A stretch of 64,000 nt of DNA from Nocardioidaceae bacterium. Its GTDB lineage: Bacteria; Actinomycetota; Actinomycetes; Propionibacteriales; Nocardioidaceae. Under the pieces are notes generated by a model that was not told the origin of the DNA, did not search any database, and saw only the letters and a list, made by a program, of their open reading frames with translations. Below, piece after piece: positions 8,284-16,987 of the stretch. Made by a program: the position numbers and the translations under genes. Location of the stretch: assembly GCA_018672315.1 (NCBI GenBank), contig CP076053.1, positions 496,001 to 560,000 on the forward strand. The letters are read 5' to 3'. Position 1 is the first letter of the stretch; every line of letters begins with the position of its first letter.

Positions 8284-9624
8284 TCAGTGCTTGCCGAGCA
8301 TCTCGGCGACGAGGAACGCCATCTCGAGCGACTGCACCCGGTTCAGGCGCGGGTCGCAGACCGACTCGTAGCGGTTGGCCAGCGACTCCTCGTCGAGCAT
8401 CTCGCCGCCGCCGACACACTCGGTGACGTCGTCGCCGGTGAGCTCGACGTGCAGACCCCCGGGCCAGGTGCCGAGCTCGCGGTGCACGTCGAAGAAGCCC
8501 TGCACCTCCTCGAGCACGTCGTCGAAGGACCGTGTCTTGTAGCCCGAGGACGCCTCGAAGGTGTTGCCGTGCATCGGGTCGGTCACCCACGCGACCTGCA
8601 GGCCGGCGTCGCGGACGGCCTCGACGACCGGCGGCAGCCCCTCACGGATCTTCTTCGCCCCGAAGCGGGTGATGAAGGTCAGCTTGCCGGGAATGTTGTC
8701 GGAGTTCAGCTTGCGCGCCAGGTCGATCGCGTCTTGCGGTGAGGTGCTCGGGCCGAGCTTGCAGCCGATCGGGTTCGCGATGCGGCTGAGCAGGTCGACG
8801 TGGGCGCCGTCGAGCTGACGGGTGCGCTCACCGATCCACAGGAAGTGCGCGGAGACGTCGTACGGACGGTCCGTACGCGAGTCGATGCGGGTCAGGGCGT
8901 GCTCGTACTCCAGCACCAGCGCCTCGTGGCTGGAGTGGAAGTCCACACGGTGGAACTCGTCGGGGTCGGCACCGATGGCGCGCATGAAGGTCAGCGCCTT
9001 CTCGATCTCGCCTGCCAGCTTCTCGTAGCGGGCGCCCGCGGGGCTGTCGCGCACGAAGTCGGTGTTCCAGGTGTGCACCTGGCGCAGGTCGGCGTAGCCG
9101 CCGGTGACGAAGGCGCGGACGAGGTTCAGCGTGGCCGCGGAGGCGTTGTAGACGTCGACGAGCCGCTGCGGGTCCGGCACCCGCGAGGCCTCGGTGAACT
9201 CGAAGCCGTTGACCGCGTCGCCGCGGTAGGCGGGCAGCGTGACCCCGGCCCGGGTCTCGGTGTCGCTGGAGCGGGGCTTGGCGTACTGCCCCGCCAGCCG
9301 GCCGAGCTTCACGACCGGCACCGAGGAGGCGTACGTCAGCACGACGGCCATCTGCAGCAGCACCCGCAGCTTGTTGCGGACGTTGTCGGCGGTCACCCCG
9401 GCGAGCGTCTCGGCGCAGTCGCCACCCTGGAGCAGGAACGCCTCGCCCCGGGTCACGGCCGCGATCTTCGCGGTGAGGTCGTCGCACTCGCCGGCGAAGA
9501 CCAGCGGCGGCAGCGCGCGCAGCGTGTCGACGGCCTTGTCGACGGCCTCGGTGTCCGGATACGTCGGCTGCTGCTTGGCTCCCATCGCGTGCAGCGCGGC
9601 GAGGTCGGGGATCGAGGTGCTCAC
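8284..9624 (-). CDS. aroG: Class II 3-deoxy-7-phosphoheptulonate (DAHP) synthase
   Basis: The product is 446 aa, the normal size for the plant-like (type II) DAHP synthases of actinobacteria. It joins phosphoenolpyruvate and erythrose 4-phosphate in the first step of the shikimate pathway. Family signatures include FLLQGGDCAE, KLGRLAGQYAKPRS, GYKTRSFDDV, WVTDPMHGNT and the C-terminal THVELTGDDVTEC-like segment (HVELTGDDVTECVGG). The GTG at 9624 has no ribosome-binding site but has TAGGCT 6 nt upstream, so it is probably leaderless. The same gene lies in this neighbourhood in mycobacteria (Rv2178c) and streptomycetes. Confidence 0.97.
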   Translation of the reverse strand: MSTSIPDLAALHAMGAKQQPTYPDTEAVDKAVDTLRALPPLVFAGECDDLTAKIAAVTRGEAFLLQGGDCAETLAGVTADNVRNKLRVLLQMAVVLTYASSVPVVKLGRLAGQYAKPRSSDTETRAGVTLPAYRGDAVNGFEFTEASRVPDPQRLVDVYNASAATLNLVRAFVTGGYADLRQVHTWNTDFVRDSPAGARYEKLAGEIEKALTFMRAIGADPDEFHRVDFHSSHEALVLEYEHALTRIDSRTDRPYDVSAHFLWIGERTRQLDGAHVDLLSRIANPIGCKLGPSTSPQDAIDLARKLNSDNIPGKLTFITRFGAKKIREGLPPVVEAVRDAGLQVAWVTDPMHGNTFEASSGYKTRSFDDVLEEVQGFFDVHRELGTWPGGLHVELTGDDVTECVGGGEMLDEESLANRYESVCDPRLNRVQSLEMAFLVAEMLGKH

Positions 9625-9630
9625 CGAACA

Positions 9631-9636
9631 AGCCTA
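9631..9636 (-). promoter_or_regulatory. -10 element (TAGGCT) for leaderless aroG
   Basis: TAGGCT on the minus strand ends 6 nt before the aroG GTG, the spacing expected when transcription begins on the start codon. Confidence 0.5.
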
Positions 9637-9652
9637 CGGGCGCCCGTGGGCC

Positions 9653-11788
9653 TCACGGACGGCGGTGCACCACCAGCGGCATCACGGCGCTCGCGCCGGC
9701 CTGGCGGAGCATCGCCCCGGCGACCGTGACGGGCCACAGGCTCGACGTGGCGTCGACGAGCAGCAGCACCCGACGGCCCGCCACCTCCGGGGGCGGGTTC
9801 TGCCGGACCTGCGCCTGCCAGTGCGCCGCTTCGGCGCCCGACGAGGTCTCGCGGGTGTCGAGCAACGGCTCGGCCACCGCCAGGCCGGCACGCCCGAGAC
9901 CCCCGACCTCGGCGAGGTGGTCGGCGAGGCTGCGGACCAGCCGCGACCGCCCGGCCGCGGGGAGGTCGACCACGACCTCGGGACGCCCCCGCCAGGACGA
10001 CTTCCACTGCCCGAGCAGGCGTACGGCGCCCTCGGCGACCGCCGGGGCCACCTCGGCGTCGCCGCGCTCCATCGTCGCGACCTCCTCGCGCCACTGCGGG
10101 GCGTCGCGGTCGATGAGCGCCCGGCCGACCTCGACCATCTCGCCGGGGTCGATGCGGCCCCGGGTGCCGAACTCACCGCCGGGCCACATCTTGCGCGGCT
10201 CGACCTCGCTGACCTCGCCGCGCAGCGCTCCGGTCACACGGGCCACGGTCTCGGTCGAGGCCTGCGAGGACAGCCCGTCCGGCAGGGCCTCCCGGCACAC
10301 CGAGCACCGTCCGCAGGGCTCGGCCGCCGGGTCGTCGAGCGACTCCTGCAGCACCTGCATCAGGCAGCGCCGCCCGGCCACGTAGTCGCGCATCAAGTCG
10401 GCCTCGCGCCGCCGGGTCGCGAGCACCCCGTCGTAGTGCTCGGCGTCGTACGCCCACGGCTCCCCCGTGGCGACCCAGCCGCCGGGCAGCCGCTCGGTGA
10501 CACCCTCAACGGCGAGCTGCTTGAGCAGCAGCTCCACGCGCGTGCGCCGCACCCCGGCCTGGGCCTCCAGCGCCGGCACGCTCATCGCGGCATCGGGGTC
10601 GCGCGGCAGCTCGGCGAGCACCCGGCGCACCTCCTCCTCCCGGGGGATCGAGGCGGTCGCGAACCAGTCCCACACCCCCGAGTCGGCGCCCGAGGGCAGG
10701 AGCACCGCCACGGCGTGGTCGATGGCCCGGCCGGCGCGGCCGACCTGCTGGTAGTACGACACCGGCGAGGGCGGGGACCCCAGGTGCACCACGAAGCCGA
10801 GGTCGGGCTTGTCGTAGCCCATGCCCAGGGCGGAGGTCGCGACCAGGGCCTTCAACCTGTTCTCCCGCAGGTCGTCCTCGAGGCGGGCGCGTTCGTCGGC
10901 CGACAGCTGACCCGTGTACGCCGCGACCCGCAGCTCCTCGCCGTGGGCGGCGGTGAGCACGTCGGCGAGGCGGTGGGCGTCGGCGACGGTGAGCGCGTAC
11001 ACGATGCCGGCGCCAGGCAGGCGCGGGAGGTGGTCGACGACCCACGCGTACCGCTCGAGCGGGCTGAGGCTGTCGACCACGGCGAGCGCCAGCGAGCGCC
11101 GGGCCAGCGGACCCCGCAGCACCAGGGTGGCCTCGCCGAGCTGGGCCGCGACGTCCTCGGTCACGCGGGCGTTGGCCGTCGCCGTGGTGGCCAGCACCGG
11201 GGTGCCGGGGTCGAGGCGCTGGAGCACGTCGGAGACGCGGCGGTAGTCGGGACGGAAGTCGTGACCCCAGTCCGAGACCGCGTGCGCCTCGTCGATGACC
11301 ACGAGTCCGAGCCGCCCGGAGAGCCCGTCGAGCACCCTCGCCCCGAAGGTCGGGTTGGCCAGCCGCTCGGGGCTCACCAGCAGCACGTCGATGTCGCCGT
11401 CGCGCAGCGAGGACTCGATCGCCTGCCAGTCGTCGACGTTGCCGGAGTTCAACGTGGCCGCTCGCAGTCCCGCCCGGCCGGCGGCAGCGACCTGGTCGCG
11501 CATCAGGGACAGCAGCGGGGAGACCACCAGCGTGGGCCCGGCACCTTCGGCGCGGCGTACGGCGGTGGCCGCCCAGTAGACCGCCGACTTGCCCCACCCC
11601 GTCGCCTGCACGACCAACACCCTCGCGCCCGCCTCGGCGAGGGCGGCGACGGCCGTCGCCTGGTCCTCGCGCAGCTCGGCCTCGGGCCCCGCCATCGACT
11701 GCACCAGCCGGCGGGCCACCGCGGCCCGCTCGTCGGTGAGTCGGGGCGCGTCGCCCCGGGTCGTCCCTCGCACCGTGTCCGTCGTCAT
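9653..11788 (-). CDS. RecQ-like ATP-dependent DNA helicase with C-terminal phosphoribosyltransferase-like domain
   Basis: The product is 711 aa from ATG 11788 (TACTGT 7 nt upstream, no ribosome-binding site). Superfamily 2 motifs appear in order: motif I QATGWGKSAVYW, SPLLSLMRDQV, motif II IDEAHAVSDWGHDFRPDY, motif III ATTATAN, and motif VI YYQQVGRAGRA. A RecQ-type zinc-binding Cys cluster follows (GRRCLMQ, CGRCSVC). The last 100 residues match the PRTase-like tail of actinobacterial RecQ-like helicases, but the usual DD-containing loop reads VDATSSLWPVT. It probably unwinds DNA during repair or recombination. It is longer than E. coli RecQ because of the tail. Confidence 0.92.
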   Translation of the reverse strand: MTTDTVRGTTRGDAPRLTDERAAVARRLVQSMAGPEAELREDQATAVAALAEAGARVLVVQATGWGKSAVYWAATAVRRAEGAGPTLVVSPLLSLMRDQVAAAGRAGLRAATLNSGNVDDWQAIESSLRDGDIDVLLVSPERLANPTFGARVLDGLSGRLGLVVIDEAHAVSDWGHDFRPDYRRVSDVLQRLDPGTPVLATTATANARVTEDVAAQLGEATLVLRGPLARRSLALAVVDSLSPLERYAWVVDHLPRLPGAGIVYALTVADAHRLADVLTAAHGEELRVAAYTGQLSADERARLEDDLRENRLKALVATSALGMGYDKPDLGFVVHLGSPPSPVSYYQQVGRAGRAIDHAVAVLLPSGADSGVWDWFATASIPREEEVRRVLAELPRDPDAAMSVPALEAQAGVRRTRVELLLKQLAVEGVTERLPGGWVATGEPWAYDAEHYDGVLATRRREADLMRDYVAGRRCLMQVLQESLDDPAAEPCGRCSVCREALPDGLSSQASTETVARVTGALRGEVSEVEPRKMWPGGEFGTRGRIDPGEMVEVGRALIDRDAPQWREEVATMERGDAEVAPAVAEGAVRLLGQWKSSWRGRPEVVVDLPAAGRSRLVRSLADHLAEVGGLGRAGLAVAEPLLDTRETSSGAEAAHWQAQVRQNPPPEVAGRRVLLLVDATSSLWPVTVAGAMLRQAGASAVMPLVVHRRP

Positions 11789-11795
11789 GGCTACG

Positions 11796-11801
11796 ACAGT
11801 A
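11796..11801 (-). promoter_or_regulatory. -10 element (TACTGT) for leaderless helicase gene
   Basis: TACTGT on the minus strand lies 7 nt before the helicase ATG at 11788, again the leaderless spacing. Confidence 0.5.
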
Positions 11802-11858
11802 GGGGCGGGCACCGACCGTCGCGGACGCGGCGGAACCACCTGTGGACAGGCGGAGAGG

Positions 11859-12908
11859 TCAGCGAGGCAGCGCCTCGCCCTCCTCGACCTTCGCGTCGCG
11901 GCGCTTGTTGCTCATCAGGCTCGTGATGGTGACGAGCACCAGGATGCCGACCACCACCAGCAGCGACGCCAGCGTCGGGATCTCCGGCACCGAGGGGTTG
12001 ACCAGGTGGCCCCAGTGCAGCACCAGCTTCACGCCGATGAAGGCCAGGATCGCGGCGAGTCCGTAGCCGAGGTGCACCAGCTGGCTCAGCGCACCCTCGA
12101 GCACGAAGTAGAGCGCGCGGAGTCCCAACAGGGCGAAGGCGTTGGTGGCGAAGACGAGATAGGCGTCGCCGGTGATGCCGAAGACGGCCGGCACCGAGTC
12201 CACGGCGAAGACCACGTCCGTCGCGAGCACCACGATGCACACGAGCGCGAAGGGAGTGATGGCGCGCTTGCCGTCGACCTTGCCGAGGACCTTCGGCCCC
12301 TCGTAGTCCGAGGTCACCGGCACCACCTTGCGGACGGCCTTGACCACCCGCATCTCGTCGACGACGACCTCCTCCTCGTCATCGCTCATCGCGTCGCGCA
12401 GCACCTTGATCGCGGTCGCCACGAGGATGAGGCCGAAGACCAGGAAGACCCAGTCGAACGCGCTGAGGGCGGCCGCGCCCAGCGCGATGAAGATCGCGCG
12501 CAGCACGAGCGCACCGATGATGCCGTAGAGCAGCACCCGCTGCTGCAGCTCCTTCGGGACCGCGAAGGCGCTGAGCAGCAGGATGAAGACGAAGAGGTTG
12601 TCGACGCTCAGCGACTTCTCGACCACGTAGCCGGTGAGGAACTCCAGGCCGATCTGGCTGCCGAGGTCGACCCAGAGGAACACCCCGAAGAGCAGGGGCA
12701 GCGCGATGTAGAAGATCGACCAGTAGGTCGCCTCCTTCATCGAGACCTCGTGCGGCTTGCGGGTGACGAGGAAGTCGAGGGCCAGCAGCACGATCACGCC
12801 GATGATCAGGCCGCCCCACAGGACAGGGGTGCCGACCGAGGGCCCCAGGCCCCCGGAGGACTGCTCGGCGGCCATGACTCCGATGACACCGGACGGGACG
12901 AGGGGCAC
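11859..12908 (-). CDS. TerC family integral membrane protein
   Basis: The product is 349 aa from GTG 12908, chosen for the AGGAG 5 nt upstream; ATG 12875 (338 aa) is a weaker alternative. There are seven to nine hydrophobic helices. The TerC signatures are clear: EKSLSVDNLFVFILLLSAF in the N-half and ATDVVFAVDSVPAVFGIT in the C-half, each with the conserved acidic residue inside the membrane. A cytoplasmic loop near the middle is acidic (SDDEEEVVVDE). TerC/Alx proteins are linked to metal (often manganese) efflux and to tellurite resistance. No tellurium operon is nearby. A possible -10 (TAGGAT) lies at 12959-12964. Confidence 0.93.
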   Translation of the reverse strand: MPLVPSGVIGVMAAEQSSGGLGPSVGTPVLWGGLIIGVIVLLALDFLVTRKPHEVSMKEATYWSIFYIALPLLFGVFLWVDLGSQIGLEFLTGYVVEKSLSVDNLFVFILLLSAFAVPKELQQRVLLYGIIGALVLRAIFIALGAAALSAFDWVFLVFGLILVATAIKVLRDAMSDDEEEVVVDEMRVVKAVRKVVPVTSDYEGPKVLGKVDGKRAITPFALVCIVVLATDVVFAVDSVPAVFGITGDAYLVFATNAFALLGLRALYFVLEGALSQLVHLGYGLAAILAFIGVKLVLHWGHLVNPSVPEIPTLASLLVVVGILVLVTITSLMSNKRRDAKVEEGEALPR

Positions 12909-13097
12909 GGTTTCTCCTGCGCTCGGGACGACGTCGGGTCCGACGCTGCGACCTCGACATCCTATGAGTCGCGCGCAATCCGGCCGAACCGTGCCACGCG
13001 GCACCTGTCGGGTCGGTAGCCTCGACGTCTCACCCGTCCCGCCCGTCCCTCGCCCCGTCCCGGGCCCACGGGCGGACCAGACCGATCGAGGAACACC

Positions 13098-15140
13098 GTG
13101 CCGCCACGCCGCTCCGCCCCTGCGCTGGTGCTCGGCGCTGCCCTGCTCCTGGGTCTGCCGGCGTGTTCTCTGCTGGGCGAAGGACCGGCCGACGAGGCCC
13201 CCACGGGCACGCCCGGCTCGTCGACGGGGACGCCCGGGCCCGACCAGGTCATGGGCACCGTCCTCACCGAGTCCGGTGATCCCGTCTTCGGTGCGCGGGT
13301 GGCCCTGGGCGGGGCGGGCGCCGTCTCCGACGCCGAGGGACGCTTCGTCCTCGACCGTCCCGCGCGGGACGGGCTCGCGGTGGTCACCACCTCCGGCGCG
13401 TACGGCTACACCCCGGTCGACGCGCACGGCAGCGAGCCGCTGCAGGTCACCGTGCACCCCGCGCCCGTGACCGCCGACACCCTGCGCTTCGGCGGCGAGG
13501 TGCGTACGGGCCGCTCGCTGCTGCCCCGCTCGGCGGACACCGAGGCCTACGTCGGCGCCCTCGCCGGTGTCGAGCCCCTGCTCTCGATGGCCGAGGCCTC
13601 GGCGGTGACCCTGGCCGGCCCCCTCCTGCCCGACCCCTGGCGCGACCAGCGCGACGCGAGCTCCGGCAGGCTCGCCGACGCGCTCGCGACGACCGGTGTC
13701 GACGTCGTCAACCTCGCCACCGACCGCATCCTCGACGCCGGACGGCCGGCGGTCGCCACGACGCTCGAGATCCTCGACGAGGCGGGCCTCGCCGCGGCCG
13801 GCGCCGGCCCGGACCTGGCGCGGGCCTGGGCACCGGCCGTCATCGAGGCGGGTCAGCAGCGCGTGGCGTACGTCGGCTGCCAGGTCGGGGCCGCGGACGC
13901 CCCGTGGGCGGCGACCCGCGACCGCGCCGGCGCGGCGCCGTGCACCCCGGGACCCATGCAACGGGCCATTCGCACCGCCGGTCGCGACGCGGACTCGGTC
14001 GTGGTCTTCGTGCGCGACGACCGCCCGTACGCACGCTCGGTCGGCGACACCTTCGCCCGCCGGGTCAAGGCCGCCGTCCGCGCGGGCGCCACCGTGATCG
14101 TCGGCGGCGGCACCCACGTCGCCGGGGAGGTCTGGGACTTCGGCAACGCCACGGCGGTGCAGAGCCTCGGCGACCTGCTCACCGACGATCCCGCGTGGCA
14201 GACGCGTGACGGCTTCCTTCTGCGCACCGACGTCGACGGCGTGCAGGCCGTCTCGGTGAGCGCCGAGCCCCTGACACGGAGCAACGGCGTGCCCTCGATG
14301 GTCACCGGCGAGCTGGCCCAGGAGATCTCCCGCATCGCCGCCGCCGACATCGACGACGGTCCCCTGGTGCTCGCCGACGACATGGCCGTCGTCAGCCTCG
14401 ACACCTGGACCGTGGACCAGACCACCGTGCCCGCCCGCGTCGACGACGAGGGCGCCCCCCTGGAGCTGGAGAGCGGCTGGTGGCTGCCGCCCGCAGGCCA
14501 GCAGGGGGTGACCGCCGGCTACGACCTGACCCCCACCGGCACCTTCGAGGACATCGACTCCGACCCCGCCACCGACGGGGCGATCGGCTGGTTCCTCAGC
14601 CCGGGGGCCGAGCTCGTCCGCGCCGACCAGACCGACCAGACCGACCAGACCGACAGTGTGTGTCAGGGCTCGGTCGCCGTCCGGATGACCTCCGCGGGCG
14701 ACCGTCCGGCCACGCTGTTCCCCGCGGGCACGATCCCGACCGACCGCGTGCGCGGCATGACGGTCTCGATGGCGGTCGACGCCGAGCAGCGCCCGCTGAC
14801 CGGTCGCCTGACCCTGCAGTGGCTCGACGGGGGGACGGTCGTCGGTGAGGACTCGGTGCCCCTCGGCTCGGCCCGGGGTCCCTGCGACGTGCTGCGGCTG
14901 GACACGATCCCGCCGGAGGGCGCCGACTCCGTCCGCCCGCTGGTCTCGGTGCAGCGCGGCACCGCGGTGGTCGACGACCTCCACGTCGTCGCCTGGGAGC
15001 CGGGCCGCGCGGGCGGCCGACGCTACTCGCGCATCAGGGTCTTCGAACCGGTGCAGGTCACCCTCGTCGTGGACGTGCCGCGCGGCGCGCCGACGCCGGC
15101 AGGGCCCTTCACCGCGGAGTCCACGGGCTCGCGCGAGTAG
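13098..15140 (+). CDS. Lipoprotein with CapA-like (poly-gamma-glutamate capsule) domain
   Basis: The product is 680 aa. GTG 13098 follows GAGGAACACC. The N-terminus is a lipoprotein signal with lipobox LPAC (Cys23). Residues about 50-115 look like a carboxypeptidase regulatory-like beta fold (GTVLTESGDPVFGARV, SDAEGRFVL). The middle part matches the layout of CapA/PGA_cap metallophosphatases (GVDVVNLATDRILDAG, then GGGTHVAGEVWDFGNATAVQSLGDLL), but the canonical NxANNH and PH metal ligands are altered. It may therefore be non-catalytic or use other ligands. A Gln-Thr-Asp repeat lies at about residue 510. It is transcribed away from terC. Cell-surface location is likely; the function is not established. 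Confidence 0.8.
   Translation: MPPRRSAPALVLGAALLLGLPACSLLGEGPADEAPTGTPGSSTGTPGPDQVMGTVLTESGDPVFGARVALGGAGAVSDAEGRFVLDRPARDGLAVVTTSGAYGYTPVDAHGSEPLQVTVHPAPVTADTLRFGGEVRTGRSLLPRSADTEAYVGALAGVEPLLSMAEASAVTLAGPLLPDPWRDQRDASSGRLADALATTGVDVVNLATDRILDAGRPAVATTLEILDEAGLAAAGAGPDLARAWAPAVIEAGQQRVAYVGCQVGAADAPWAATRDRAGAAPCTPGPMQRAIRTAGRDADSVVVFVRDDRPYARSVGDTFARRVKAAVRAGATVIVGGGTHVAGEVWDFGNATAVQSLGDLLTDDPAWQTRDGFLLRTDVDGVQAVSVSAEPLTRSNGVPSMVTGELAQEISRIAAADIDDGPLVLADDMAVVSLDTWTVDQTTVPARVDDEGAPLELESGWWLPPAGQQGVTAGYDLTPTGTFEDIDSDPATDGAIGWFLSPGAELVRADQTDQTDQTDSVCQGSVAVRMTSAGDRPATLFPAGTIPTDRVRGMTVSMAVDAEQRPLTGRLTLQWLDGGTVVGEDSVPLGSARGPCDVLRLDTIPPEGADSVRPLVSVQRGTAVVDDLHVVAWEPGRAGGRRYSRIRVFEPVQVTLVVDVPRGAPTPAGPFTAESTGSRE
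14625..14654 (+). repeat. 9-bp tandem repeat (Asp-Gln-Thr)
   Basis: Three and a third copies of gaccagacc encode DQTDQTDQTD within the CapA-like lipoprotein. Confidence 0.85.
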
Positions 15141-15143
15141 GCC

Positions 15144-15656
15144 TCAGGAGCTCCCGAGCGCCTTCTCGTACCTCAGCTGACGCGGGTACGGGGGCCAGGG
15201 CGCGCGGCCGTCGTCCCCGGCCTCCTCCCAGCCCTGCCGTCGGTAGAAGGCGCGTGCCCGGGCGTTCGCGACGAGGCAGGTCAGCTCGCCGCGACGCACG
15301 CCGGCGGCACCGAGGTCTCGCTCGCCCTGCTCCAGCAGCCCGACCGCGAGGCCGGTGCCCCAGTGCCGGGGGTCGACGAGCAGGTGCCCGAGGCGTACGC
15401 CGGCCGTGCTGGCCACGCCGACCACCTCCTCGCCGCGTGCGGTCTGCGCGAGCACCACCGCCCCCTCCCCGGCGGCGGCTCCGAGCAGCAGACGGTCCCA
15501 GCGCAGGCGTACGTCCTGGACGGGGAAGCGGTGGTCCGCCGGGTCGAAGACGTGGGCGAGAGCGACGGTGTTGGTGCGCCGTTCCAGCTCCGTGAGTGCC
15601 GCTGCGTCGTCGGGGGTCGCCGGACGCAGCGGCACCGCGCGACCCTCTCGGCTCAC
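15144..15656 (-). CDS. GNAT family N-acetyltransferase
   Basis: The product is 170 aa. The acetyl-CoA-binding core is visible as VRLGHLLVDPRHWGTGLAVGLLEQ (motif A), followed by a LTCLVANARARAFYRRQGWEE segment typical of the C-terminal GNAT region. The substrate cannot be predicted. The GTG at 15656 overlaps the TGA of the upstream flavin reductase by 4 bp (GTGA), so translation is probably coupled. It faces the CapA-like gene tail to tail, with a 3-bp gap. It is the last gene of a plsC - flavin reductase - GNAT group. Confidence 0.88.
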   Translation of the reverse strand: MSREGRAVPLRPATPDDAAALTELERRTNTVALAHVFDPADHRFPVQDVRLRWDRLLLGAAAGEGAVVLAQTARGEEVVGVASTAGVRLGHLLVDPRHWGTGLAVGLLEQGERDLGAAGVRRGELTCLVANARARAFYRRQGWEEAGDDGRAPWPPYPRQLRYEKALGSS

Positions 15657-16201
15657 GAGCCGCCGGGCGGCGCGAGCCGCCGGTAGCGGCCGCGGTGGTG
15701 CACCAGCTCGGCTGGGTCGTGCTCGGCGTCCTCACGGACGCTCAGGTGGTCCAGCCGTGCCCGCACCAGCGTGGACCAGCCGACCTCCTGCAGGTCGACG
15801 ACCTCGGCCAGGGCGTACGCCGAGGCGTCGTGCGGCACCGGCGGGTGGTCCTCACCGCGCCAGCTCGTGAGCCGCCACGGCCCACCGGGGGCGGGGGTGA
15901 GACCGGCGAAGGCGTCGGCGAGCTGCCGGTGGCTCCAGTCGAGCACCGTCACCGCGAGCGGGCTCCCGACCTCCAGGGACTCCCCCAGCGCGGAGTCGGG
16001 GTCGACCAGGCCGAGCAACTCGGCGGGGTCGCCCGTGGCCACCATCACCGACGACATCGTCAGTCCCGCCCGGTCAGGAGACCGGGCCGTGGCGCCGCTG
16101 GTCCACAGCGTCACCCTGCCGGCGAGCCGGCCGCGCAGACGCCGGGCAGGGTCCTTCTCGCCGCCTGCGTCGGCGAAGGGGTGCTCGCCGTGGATCGTCA
16201 T
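15653..16201 (-). CDS. Flavin reductase-like (FMN-binding split barrel) protein
   Basis: The product is 182 aa. The sequence has the split-barrel pattern: GRVTLWTSGATARSPDRAG, SSVMVATGDPAELLGLVDPDS, PLAVTVLDWSHRQLADAFAG, then WSTLVRARLDHL. Members of this family reduce or bind FMN and often supply reduced flavin to partner oxygenases. No oxygenase is adjacent. The ATG at 16201 overlaps the stop of the acyltransferase gene by 4 bp (ATGA), and its own stop overlaps the GNAT start, so the three genes form a tight operon. The exact reaction is unknown. Confidence 0.82.
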   Translation of the reverse strand: MTIHGEHPFADAGGEKDPARRLRGRLAGRVTLWTSGATARSPDRAGLTMSSVMVATGDPAELLGLVDPDSALGESLEVGSPLAVTVLDWSHRQLADAFAGLTPAPGGPWRLTSWRGEDHPPVPHDASAYALAEVVDLQEVGWSTLVRARLDHLSVREDAEHDPAELVHHRGRYRRLAPPGGS

Positions 16202-16911
16202 GAAGGGCCGGCTGAACCCTCGCGGCGCCGGGTCTCCTCGGCGCGCGCCTTCGCGGTGGGGGCGTACAGGTCGACGTACTCCTGGTCCGAGAGCGTCATG
16301 ATCTCGTACATGATCTCGTCGGTGATCGACCGGAGCACGTAGCGGTCGTCCTGCATCCCCTCGTACCTGCTGAAGTCCAGGGGGCGGCCGTAGCGCACCA
16401 CCGGGCGCACGACGCGGCCGAAGGTCTTGCCGGGCGGCGCGACGTCGTCGGTGCCCAGCACGGCGACCGGGATGACCGGGGCGCCGGTCTCCAGAGCGAG
16501 GCGTGCGACGCCGGTGCGGCCGCGGTAGAGGTTGCCGTCGTGGCTGCGCGTGCCCTCGGGGTAGATGCCGAACAGCTCTCCCTCACCCAGGATGCGCCGC
16601 GCGCTGACCAGCGCCCCCTCCGCCGCCGATGCCGAGCCGCGGTCGATGGGCACCTGACCGGCGCCGGTGAAGAACTGCTTCTGCAGCCACCCCTTCAGAC
16701 CGGGCGAGGTGAAGTACTCGGCCTTCGCCACGTACGTCACGCGGCGCCGCAGGCTCAGCGGCACGAACAGCCAGTCGGCGTAGGAGAGGTGGTTGCTCGC
16801 GAGGATCGCGGGACCCTCACCAGGGACGTTCTCCAGACCCTCGACACGAGGTCGGAAGACCACTTTGAGCATCGGCCCGAGGAGCACGAACTTCAGCAGC
16901 CAGTAGAACAA
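16198..16911 (-). CDS. 1-acyl-sn-glycerol-3-phosphate acyltransferase (PlsC family)
   Basis: The product is 237 aa from a TTG start at 16911, chosen because GGAGGA lies 6 nt upstream. No ATG or GTG in this frame has comparable support. The first 20 residues are hydrophobic (FYWLLKFVLLGPMLKVVF), as in membrane-bound PlsC enzymes. The HX4D acyltransferase motif (NHLSYADW) and the second block IYPEGTRS are intact. It probably acylates lysophosphatidate or a related lipid in the membrane. It matches Rv2182c in position. It is divergent from the hydrolase gene at 16988 and heads the flavin reductase/GNAT operon. Confidence 0.93.
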   Translation of the reverse strand: MFYWLLKFVLLGPMLKVVFRPRVEGLENVPGEGPAILASNHLSYADWLFVPLSLRRRVTYVAKAEYFTSPGLKGWLQKQFFTGAGQVPIDRGSASAAEGALVSARRILGEGELFGIYPEGTRSHDGNLYRGRTGVARLALETGAPVIPVAVLGTDDVAPPGKTFGRVVRPVVRYGRPLDFSRYEGMQDDRYVLRSITDEIMYEIMTLSDQEYVDLYAPTAKARAEETRRREGSAGPS

Positions 16912-16987
16912 CGCGGCTCCTCCCGTACCGGCCGGACCCAGGACGAGGGAGACCCTAGCCCCTCCACCGGGCGCGTGCGACGATGAG

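Noticed and set aside
8142-8426. Plus-strand reading frame with repeated peptide CPLGV
   Set aside because: It only reflects translation of the 21-bp repeat array (7 codons per unit) and continues antisense into aroG.
12909-13097. yybP-ykoY (manganese) riboswitch upstream of terC
   Set aside because: No conserved loop or stem pattern of this class was seen in the 189-bp gap. A short leader with a TAGGAT box explains it better.
12909-14984. Upstream 600-codon extension of the terC frame
   Set aside because: It is antisense to the CapA-like gene. The terC start at 12908 has its own ribosome-binding site, and homology begins only there.
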